Positions 1-4,189 of a stretch of 5,635 nt of DNA are shown here, piece by piece; the first letter of the stretch is position 1; each line of letters opens with the position of its first letter. A program made the translations under genes and the position numbers. The notes below the pieces were generated by a model. The model was given only the letters and a program-made list of their open reading frames with translations, ran no database searches and was not told where the DNA came from. This stretch comes from Emticicia sp031378715 (GTDB taxonomy: Bacteria > Bacteroidota > Bacteroidia > Cytophagales > Spirosomataceae): contig JANNEN010000366.1 of NCBI GenBank assembly GCA_031378715.1, forward strand, positions 1-5,635, in the 5' to 3' direction.

Positions 1-139
1 AAGGAGGGGCGACCGACGCTCGGTGGCAAAATTCTGACAAAGTCGAATTTTGACGGGGTGGTTGAAGGGTGTTGAAGCTCTTTCAAACTAATTCTAAGCA
101 AAAAAACCACCCCGCCGACTGCGTCAGGCACCCCTCCTT
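1..139. repeat. Cloverleaf-like palindromic intergenic repeat, possibly continuing left of the window
   Basis: The stretch is bounded by a perfect 9-base inverted repeat, AAGGAGGGG at 1-9 and CCCCTCCTT at 131-139. Nested inside are further hairpins: 12-16 with 20-24 (ACCGA/TCGGT), 28-34 with 45-51 (AAAATTC/GAATTTT, extended by GAC/GTC around an AAA loop), a perfect 10-base stem 54-63 with 105-114 (CGGGGTGGTT/AACCACCCCG), an inner hairpin 72-76 with 82-86, and 114-119 with 123-129 (one bulged base). The two halves are related by symmetry: both strands read AAGGAGGGG, then a CC(T)GACGC-type hairpin, then CGGGGTGGTT, with one extra hairpin (28-51) in the left half only. No coding frame of interest lies here. 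This fits a dispersed REP/MITE-type element. Copy number and mobility cannot be judged from one copy. As the window starts exactly at the outer repeat, the true left edge may lie further out. Confidence 0.75.
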
Positions 140-211
140 GAAAAAAGGAACGGTACGCCGCTGCGGGGGAAATTAGCATATGCGTAACATGAGATACTAA
201 ATAATGCGACA

Positions 212-457
212 ATGAATAGTTCATATATGGCTCTCGACGAACTTGAAAAACTGTACCCAGACGAGTGGATACTTTTAGGAAATCCAGAAATGAAAAATAC
301 ATCTGTTTTAGGAGGTATCGTTCTGTACCATAGCAAAGACAAAAAAGAAGTTTGCTATATCGGTCGAGATAAGGCCGCTAATTACTCAACTGTAACTATT
401 GCTTTTGCAGGTGACCTAAAACAACATCGTAAAATCGGAATACTGAAAAGGATATGA
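212..457 (+). CDS. Small hypothetical protein, possible first gene of a two-gene pair
   Basis: The frame encodes 81 residues from ATG 212. A second in-frame ATG at 227 (residue 6) begins MALDELEKLYPDEW, which looks like the more natural N-terminus. The protein is compact, soluble and without a signal peptide or membrane helix. Recognisable segments are LDELEKLYPDEWILLGNP (residues 8-25), GGIVLYHSKDKKEVCYIGRD (34-53) and a C-terminal RKIGILKRI. From memory this resembles a family of roughly 75-80-residue uncharacterised proteins in Bacteroidota and cyanobacteria, often encoded directly before a small retropepsin-like aspartic protease. That link is recollection and not visible here. The stop codon overlaps a downstream ATG (ATGA at 454-457), the arrangement expected of a translationally coupled pair, but the downstream frame appears broken. 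No Shine-Dalgarno motif or TAnnTTTG box was seen upstream. The gene sits about 70 bases right of the repeat element. Function is unknown. Confidence 0.7.
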   Translation: MNSSYMALDELEKLYPDEWILLGNPEMKNTSVLGGIVLYHSKDKKEVCYIGRDKAANYSTVTIAFAGDLKQHRKIGILKRI

Positions 458-627
458 AAATTTTCTCCTTCGACCTTCCGACCCTTGATTTGCGATTTAG
501 TAATTATTTTTTTGTAAATCTTATAAATAAGGCAATTATAAATACAATTACAGTTTCAATTATTACGAATGAGATTATTGAAAAGAACAAGCGAAGTCCA
601 TATTCATCATGCCATATCTTTAAGTAG
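454..627 (+). pseudogene. Possible truncated partner gene overlapping the stop of the 81-residue gene
   Basis: ATG 454 overlaps the preceding stop as ATGA and opens a 57-codon frame ending in TAG at 625-627. The first dozen residues, MKIFSFDLPTLD, look like a genuine protein start. After about codon 12 the frame enters very AT-rich sequence that is antisense to the minus-strand membrane protein gene, and the translation becomes low in complexity with no recognisable domain. I infer that an original downstream partner gene was lost by deletion or insertion near 490, leaving only its start. The alternative is that the ATGA overlap is chance and nothing is translated. No Asp-Thr/Ser-Gly protease motif is present. 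Confidence 0.25.
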
Positions 628-776
628 TCTAATAATATTATAACAGATAGACCGATTATCAAGAGTATAAAATAGCCGTTGAAAACTTTTTTATAATATT
701 TTGATTCTTCAATACTTACATGTATTCCAATAATAAACAGTAGAACAATCAAAACGAATATTGTTATAATTATCAT
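504..776 (-). CDS. Small three-helix membrane protein of unknown function
   Basis: The minus-strand frame encodes 90 residues with three hydrophobic segments: about 1-19 (MIIITIFVLIVLLFIIGIHV), 32-50 and 63-86. They are separated by short charged loops (SIEESKYYKK and KIWHDEYGLR), and the protein ends in the basic tail RFTKK. This predicts a small integral inner-membrane protein, but I recognise no family. The start ATG (774-776) is preceded by A-rich sequence ending CCACAAA, a usual Bacteroidota start context, with no Shine-Dalgarno motif. The region is only about a quarter G+C by rough count, well below mrp or uxaC, which could mean recent acquisition. It lies 121 bases downstream of the carbonic anhydrase-like gene in the same direction. 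AT-rich DNA readily yields hydrophobic frames by chance, so this may not be a real gene. Confidence 0.5.
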   Translation of the reverse strand: MIIITIFVLIVLLFIIGIHVSIEESKYYKKVFNGYFILLIIGLSVIILLDYLKIWHDEYGLRLFFSIISFVIIETVIVFIIALFIRFTKK

Positions 777-897
777 TTTGTGGTTTTATTGTATTTTCAA
801 CATAAGATTTTGTGCAAGTGGTAGCAGATAGCATCTTTTGTACCCTTATTCATCAGCAATTACGAGCAGAAGGCGTTTTATTTAAAGCCCTATTCGT

Positions 898-1413
898 TCA
901 ATTTTCCTTAAACCAACCCGCATACATTACATAATTATTAGCTGTTCGCATGAATACCTCGCCGAGTTCGGGGCTAACGTTTTTCAAGAATTTCGCTGGA
1001 TTTCCTGCGTAAATACTTCCCGCTGGCACAACCATATTTTGGGTCACGATTGCCCCCGCCGCAATAATTGAGTTTTTGCCAATCACGGCTCCGTCCATGA
1101 TGATTGCTCCCATTCCGACTAATACTTCATCTTCAATCGTGCAGCCGTGTACTACTGCATTGTGGGCAATACTGACATTGTTTCCAATAATAGTTTGAGA
1201 TTTTTGATAAGTGCAGTGTATCACGGCTCCATCTTGGATATTCACTCGGTTACCGATCAAGATTGCGTTTACATCGCCCCGCACAACGGCATTGAACCAA
1301 ACCGTACAATCTTGCCCCATCGTTACGTCACCGACGATGGTAGCGTTGGGGGCAAACCAACAATTTTCGCCATTTCGGGGAAGTATTCCTTTTACGGGTA
1401 ATATTAGTGCCAT
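898..1413 (-). CDS. Gamma carbonic anhydrase family protein (YrdA/PaaY-like)
   Basis: The 171-residue product is a left-handed parallel beta-helix protein built of hexapeptide repeats such as APNATIVGDVTMGQDCTVW and IGNNVSIAHNAVVHG, followed by a C-terminal helix (SPELGEVFMRTANNYVMYAGWF). Length and the N-terminus MALILPVKG fit the family. The three zinc-binding histidines of gamma carbonic anhydrases appear as His66 (AVIHC), His84 (IAHN) and His89 (VVHG). Arg45 and Asp47 (VVRGD) and Gln60-Asp61 (NIQDG) match the conserved active-site and trimer-interface positions. The acidic proton-shuttle loop of the archaeal enzyme Cam is not evident, as is usual for bacterial YrdA-type members, so metal binding is likely but CO2 hydration activity is uncertain. 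It is expected to be a cytoplasmic trimer. It follows nfu by 44 bases on the same strand with no promoter-like box between them, so the two are probably cotranscribed. Confidence 0.93.
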   Translation of the reverse strand: MALILPVKGILPRNGENCWFAPNATIVGDVTMGQDCTVWFNAVVRGDVNAILIGNRVNIQDGAVIHCTYQKSQTIIGNNVSIAHNAVVHGCTIEDEVLVGMGAIIMDGAVIGKNSIIAAGAIVTQNMVVPAGSIYAGNPAKFLKNVSPELGEVFMRTANNYVMYAGWFKEN

Positions 1414-1457
1414 CGGGCTGCGGTGAAATGTATTTTTGACTTATGATTGTGATATTT

Positions 1458-1706
1458 TCAATAGGCAGGCATCAAGTTCAAGGCCACTACTTTTCGTATT
1501 TCGGGAACCGATTTCAGTATTGCCTCCTCCAAGCCCGCCTTGAAGGTCATTGATGACATCGGGCAGGTACCGCAAGCTCCCAAAAGTTCTAATTTTACCG
1601 TAAAATCTTCGGTTATTTCCACAACTTTTACGTTCCCACCGTCGGTTTTCAGGTACGGTCGAACGCTATCTAAGGCAGCTTCTACTTTTTGTATTAAATC
1701 TTCCAT
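1458..1706 (-). CDS. NifU C-terminal domain protein (Nfu-type Fe-S scaffold/carrier)
   Basis: This is a stand-alone Nfu domain of 82 residues from ATG 1706, beginning MEDLIQKVEAALDSVRPYL. It carries the conserved TDGGNVKVVEI segment and the cluster-binding CxxC in LLGACGTCPMSS (Cys45 and Cys48 from this start), then the helix TFKAGLEEAILKSVPEI. Two such domains dimerise to hold a [4Fe-4S] cluster at the paired CxxC motifs for delivery to apoproteins in the cytoplasm. A longer frame would start at TTG 1719-1721. It sits inside the heptamer repeat directly after an in-frame TAA and adds only LITVP, so I chose the ATG. The neighbour upstream in the same direction is mrp, another Fe-S carrier, which supports a joint role in cluster trafficking. 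Confidence 0.93.
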   Translation of the reverse strand: MEDLIQKVEAALDSVRPYLKTDGGNVKVVEITEDFTVKLELLGACGTCPMSSMTFKAGLEEAILKSVPEIRKVVALNLMPAY

Positions 1707-1714
1707 TGGAACAG

Positions 1715-1742
1715 TTATCAATTATCAATTACCAATTATCAA
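1715..1742. repeat. Four-copy 7-bp tandem repeat (TTATCAA) just upstream of nfu
   Basis: Four head-to-tail heptamers occupy 1715-1721, 1722-1728, 1729-1735 and 1736-1742. Three are exactly TTATCAA and the third copy is TTACCAA. On the coding strand of nfu the unit reads TTGATAA. The array ends 8 bases before the nfu ATG. Related single motifs lie nearby: CTATCAA at 1758-1764, ATATCAA at 1841-1847 and the inverted TTGATA at 1827-1832. It lies in the presumed 5' untranslated leader, so a change in copy number would alter leader length but not the protein frame. Confidence 0.85.
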
Positions 1743-1799
1743 TCGGGCGGCGTTTCACTATCAATATACAATCGTACCAGATTATGTCATTAGCTAAAA

Positions 1800-1807
1800 C
1801 AAATATA
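1800..1807 (-). promoter_or_regulatory. Candidate Bacteroidota -7 box for nfu and the carbonic anhydrase-like gene
   Basis: Read on the minus strand the sequence is TATATTTG, an exact match to the Bacteroidota -7 consensus TAnnTTTG. It lies about 95 bases before the nfu ATG, in the 149-base gap after mrp. A convincing -33 TTTG at the normal distance is not present, and an 8-base degenerate match is common in AT-rich DNA. The call rests on position and the -7 match only. Confidence 0.35.
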
Positions 1808-1808
1808 C

Positions 1809-1847
1809 ATATAAAAACAAAATAAATTGATACGATTTATATATCAA
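1809..1847 (-). terminator. Weak AT-rich terminator-like hairpin after mrp
   Basis: On the minus strand, starting 9 bases past the mrp stop codon, TTGATA (1847-1842) can pair with TATCAA (1832-1827) across a 9-base loop. It is followed by a T-rich tract at 1826-1809 (TTTATTTTGTTTTTATAT). The stem is only six A/T-rich pairs, so termination would be inefficient at best. Its position between mrp and the candidate nfu promoter is the main support. Confidence 0.25.
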
Positions 1848-1855
1848 TACAAAGT

Positions 1856-2959
1856 TTAACGAATTTCAACCCGCACCGTTTTTTCGCCCGAAGCATTACG
1901 AATAGCCACCTGTCGGGCCAATGCCTCGGCCGCATTTTTGAAGGCTTCACTCACGATTGGGTCATCGTCCATCATCACTGGTCGGCCTTCATCGCCTCCT
2001 TCACGGATACTTTGTACAATCGGGATTTGACCCAAAAGTGGTACACCAAGCCTTTCGGCCATGTCTTTTCCGCCATCTTTTCCGAACAAAAAATATTTAT
2101 TTTCGGGCAATTCGGCGGGCGTAAAGTAAGCCATATTCTCGACAATTCCCAAAATCGGCACATTGATTTGCTGCTGCCGAAACATTGAAATACCTTTCGT
2201 AACGTCGGCCAAAGCTACTTTTTGCGGTGTCGTGACCACAACTGCCCCCGTGAGCGGCACGGTTTGCACCAAAGTTAGATGAATATCACTCGTGCCAGGC
2301 GGCAAATCTATCAGAATATAATCCAAATCGCCCCAATCTACATCACCAAAAAACTGACGTAGGGCTTGACTCGCCATTGGCCCCCGCCATACTACGGCAC
2401 TATCGGGCGGTGTCAAAAATCCAATCGAAATCATTTTTATACCATATTGCATGATGGGCGTAATCATGTTTTTGCCGTCCTTTTGCGTTATGAGCGGCTG
2501 CATATTTTCGGCTCCAAACATTATTGGAATCGACGGCCCCGAAATATCGGCATCAATGATGCCCACTTTTGCCCCCGAATTTTTGAGAGCCATGGCCAAA
2601 TTAACCGTCACCGTAGATTTACCCACGCCGCCTTTACCCGACGAAATCGCAATGATATTTTTCACACCCGCCAACACTGGGGCATTGGCACGAATCGAAG
2701 TTACATCGGCTGTCATGTTGATTGTCACCTTTACATCTCGGCTCAAATGCTTGTGAATAGCATCGGTGCAGTTTTTCTTGATGAGTTCTTTGAGTGGACA
2801 AGCGGGCGTGGTCAGCACGACCGTGAATGTCACTTGATTTATACCCACCTCAACGTCACGAATCATGTTGAGCGTAACGAGGTCTTGCTTCAAATCTGGC
2901 TCCTCAACTGTACTGAGGGCTTGCAGGACTTTCTCTTTGGTGATTGTTAATTCTCCCAT
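1856..2959 (-). CDS. mrp: Mrp/ApbC/NBP35-family Fe-S cluster carrier P-loop ATPase
   Basis: The 367-residue protein has the usual two-part Mrp layout. Residues about 6-85 form a MIP18 (DUF59) domain with the conserved LVTLNMIRDVEV and TTPACPL segments (Cys54). Residues about 98-350 form the P-loop ATPase, with deviant Walker A SSGKGGVGKST (106-116), DADISGPS (136-143), WRGPMASQAL (191-200) and the switch II/Walker B segment LIDLPPGTSD (216-225). Family members bind and transfer [4Fe-4S] clusters in the cytoplasm using ATP. The CxxC pair that in proteobacterial and eukaryotic relatives follows the ENM motif and ligates a dimer-bridging cluster is absent. Here the segment after ENMAYF (274-279) reads TPAELPENKYFLFG. 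I recall the same substitution in other Bacteroidota, so it is probably lineage-typical and not damage. The only cysteines are Cys54 and Cys64, both in the MIP18 domain. The gene starts 39 bases after the DUF2071 stop and is followed by nfu, giving a plausible Fe-S carrier cluster. Confidence 0.95.
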   Translation of the reverse strand: MGELTITKEKVLQALSTVEEPDLKQDLVTLNMIRDVEVGINQVTFTVVLTTPACPLKELIKKNCTDAIHKHLSRDVKVTINMTADVTSIRANAPVLAGVKNIIAISSGKGGVGKSTVTVNLAMALKNSGAKVGIIDADISGPSIPIMFGAENMQPLITQKDGKNMITPIMQYGIKMISIGFLTPPDSAVVWRGPMASQALRQFFGDVDWGDLDYILIDLPPGTSDIHLTLVQTVPLTGAVVVTTPQKVALADVTKGISMFRQQQINVPILGIVENMAYFTPAELPENKYFLFGKDGGKDMAERLGVPLLGQIPIVQSIREGGDEGRPVMMDDDPIVSEAFKNAAEALARQVAIRNASGEKTVRVEIR

Positions 2960-2976
2960 TTATATTTGTTGAATCA

Positions 2977-2995
2977 AACAAGTTGGAAACTTGTT
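2977..2995. other. Perfect 8-bp hairpin in the DUF2071-mrp gap
   Basis: AACAAGTT (2977-2984) and AACTTGTT (2988-2995) are exact reverse complements separated by a 3-base loop, filling half of the 39-base gap between the two minus-strand genes. On the transcribed strand it begins 4 bases after the DUF2071 stop and ends 17 bases before the mrp ATG. No T-run follows, so it is not a typical intrinsic terminator. It could stabilise or separate the two messages, affect mrp initiation, or be a small dispersed repeat. Confidence 0.5.
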
Positions 2996-2998
2996 GTA

Positions 2999-3718
2999 CT
3001 AAATAATGACTTTTCCTTTAAAAATTGACACCTCCGATCCTTCGGCAAGTAGCACTGAGGAAGGTTTTGTATATTCTAAAAAAGCGAATTCGGCTCCGTA
3101 AAGTTCCTTAAAATTACATTTGATGTCATAATCGTTTACTTTATGCACTTTCCAACGGGGGTGCTTCACTTGGTATTCATTCGTTTTTTGTGCTGAATAG
3201 CTGGCGTATCCCCAATAATGCTCAGTAATAAATTCCTCTTCGCTGCCCGCCAAAATCGTACTTGTTTCAGCATCTGCCTTGACCGCAACGTGATTCCACC
3301 CAGATTTTGACTGCCAAGAATATTTCACAAACAGTTGATTATCTGTCTTTTGTATCTCATGCTTGCAGGGGTGCGTAGCGTATTTTTCACGGTAGAGGGC
3401 ATTGGCAATGAGCGTAATCATAAACTTTGGTACAATTTCTTTGATAAAAACTGCCCCTCGTTTCCAGGTTCCGTTGTCGTTGTAACGTACATAAAACCGA
3501 AGATTTACTTCATCAAAATTTGTATGAAACGGAAACTTAATGCCCAGCACTTTGGTTTCCAAAAATCGAAATCCAACAACGCTTACATAACAGCGACCGT
3601 TCCAGAAGTCAAGTTCAGTTTTGTAGGGTAAATATTTTTTCAAAATTTCGGGCGAAACTTCGTAGTTTGCCATGATGAGATTTTGCCATTGGGCATCAAG
3701 AAATTTGTTTCCGAACAT
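2999..3718 (-). CDS. DUF2071 (YqjF-like) protein of unknown function
   Basis: The 239-residue product matches the DUF2071/YqjF family, which has an acetoacetate-decarboxylase-like fold. Recognisable family segments are FLDAQWQNLIMANYEV (6-21), GRCYVSVVGFRFLETKVLG (41-59), PFHTNFDEVNLRFYVR (63-78), RGAVFIKEIVPK (87-98) and the late EEFITEHYWGYA (161-172). Length is normal for the family and both ends look intact. No signal peptide or membrane helix is seen, so it should be cytoplasmic. The biochemical activity of the family is not established to my knowledge, and I do not assign one. The gene is first in the leftward set. mrp follows 39 bases later, suggesting a shared transcript, though no functional link to Fe-S carriers is apparent. 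Start ATG 3716-3718 immediately precedes the family motif and no longer start is needed. Confidence 0.9.
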   Translation of the reverse strand: MFGNKFLDAQWQNLIMANYEVSPEILKKYLPYKTELDFWNGRCYVSVVGFRFLETKVLGIKFPFHTNFDEVNLRFYVRYNDNGTWKRGAVFIKEIVPKFMITLIANALYREKYATHPCKHEIQKTDNQLFVKYSWQSKSGWNHVAVKADAETSTILAGSEEEFITEHYWGYASYSAQKTNEYQVKHPRWKVHKVNDYDIKCNFKELYGAEFAFLEYTKPSSVLLAEGSEVSIFKGKVII

Positions 3719-3848
3719 CTTTTAAGTAGTCGATGGTATTCTCTAAAAACCACAAAATCAGTGCGAATGTTCAAGTTAAGTAATGGGATAAATATAATCA
3801 ACAATTTCAAAAATGACTAAATAACTGATTATTAGCACATTATCTTAC

Positions 3849-3879
3849 TGTGGACTTGTCGACTATTGACCGTGGACTA
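3849..3879. repeat. Degenerate 7-8-bp tandem repeat (GTGGACT/GTCGACT)
   Basis: The units TGTGGACT (3849-3856), TGTCGACT (3857-3864), ATTGACC (3865-3871) and GTGGACTA (3872-3879) follow head to tail with substitutions and one shorter unit. The array is not coding and lies about 130 bases upstream of the DUF2071 start. Similar GGACT/GACT-rich filler repeats occur between genes in many Bacteroidota as far as I recall. No function is implied. Confidence 0.55.
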
Positions 3880-3999
3880 CTTATCTAATTTCAATTCCTA
3901 AGACATCACCAGCCTTTGTGAACTTATTTAAACTTTTATTTATTGATTTCAAGCAAGAAAAACACTTAAAATATGATAAAATCTAAGCAAAATCAAAAT

Positions 4000-4030
4000 C
4001 CATCTCAAACAATCAAGATGGCTTTTTATT
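4000..4030 (+). terminator. Orphan intrinsic-terminator-like hairpin upstream of uxaC
   Basis: CCATCT (4000-4005) pairs with AGATGG (4016-4021) across a 10-base loop and is followed by CTTTTTATT, the form of a rho-independent terminator on the + strand. Read on the minus strand the same stem is followed by ATTTTGATTTTG, so it could act in both directions. No annotated gene ends here. The hairpin lies inside a 19-codon frame (ATG 3973, stop 4030-4032) and about 160 bases before uxaC. It may end a short unannotated RNA, or be a remnant. Confidence 0.45.
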
Positions 4031-4102
4031 GAAATAAATCACCTTCATCAAAATAGTATTAAAAAAAGAAATATTATAACTGAATAAATAAAATAAAGTT
4101 AA

Positions 4103-4110
4103 TAGTTTTG
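4103..4110 (+). promoter_or_regulatory. Candidate Bacteroidota -7 box for uxaC
   Basis: TAGTTTTG matches the Bacteroidota -7 consensus TAnnTTTG exactly and would place the transcript start about 75 bases before the uxaC ATG. No clear -33 TTTG lies at the expected 19-21-base spacing, so the box is a weak prediction. The box is downstream of the hairpin at 4000-4030, so a transcript from here would not be attenuated by it. Confidence 0.35.
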
Positions 4111-4189
4111 CTTCTTGAATGGTTATGAGAGCGTTTCGTCAATATTCATTCATGCTATCATTCATACATTCTATATTGGATTTTAAAAT

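Larger units (their letters stand above)
3719..4189. other. 471-base intergenic region between divergent DUF2071 and uxaC genes
   Basis: No frame longer than a few dozen codons with protein-like composition was found on either strand, and no tRNA-like fold was seen. The region is AT-rich. It holds a decayed short tandem repeat (3849-3879), an orphan terminator-like hairpin (4000-4030) overlapping a 19-codon frame (3973-4032), a TAnnTTTG box pointing to uxaC (4103-4110), and repeated ATTCAT motifs at 4144-4153 and 4160-4165 just before uxaC. A promoter for the leftward DUF2071 gene is expected here, but I could not identify a convincing CAAAnnTA match. Confidence 0.6.

Noticed and set aside
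124..342. 72-codon minus-strand frame spanning the repeat edge
   Set aside because: It begins in the antisense of the 81-residue gene and ends in the palindromic repeat. The + strand frame is the better candidate.
820..844. Imperfect hairpin GGTA/TACC enclosing AGAT/ATCT as an RNA element or terminator
   Set aside because: The stems are only 4 bp each with unequal internal loops and no T-tract. Chance is a sufficient explanation.
898..1413. Absence of the acidic proton-shuttle loop as a sign of a damaged enzyme
   Set aside because: Bacterial YrdA/PaaY-type relatives commonly lack that loop. All three metal histidines and both protein ends are intact, so nothing indicates decay.
1707..1721. 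Longer Nfu start at TTG 1719-1721
   Set aside because: The TTG lies inside the heptamer repeat, follows an in-frame TAA and adds only five residues before the typical MEDLIQKVEAAL start. ATG 1704-1706 is preferred.
1540..1797. 85-codon open frame on the + strand
   Set aside because: It overlaps nfu in antisense and runs through the heptamer array. It has no protein-like motifs and is best explained as a shadow.
2366..2950. 194-codon open frame on the + strand
   Set aside because: It is wholly antisense to mrp, whose minus-strand product has clear family motifs. The + translation is rich in Arg, His and Asn with no recognisable domain, so it is a shadow of the real gene.
2961..2968. TATATTTG box on the + strand
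   Set aside because: It matches TAnnTTTG but would drive transcription antisense into the DUF2071 gene with no + strand gene ahead, so it is most likely a chance match in AT-rich DNA.
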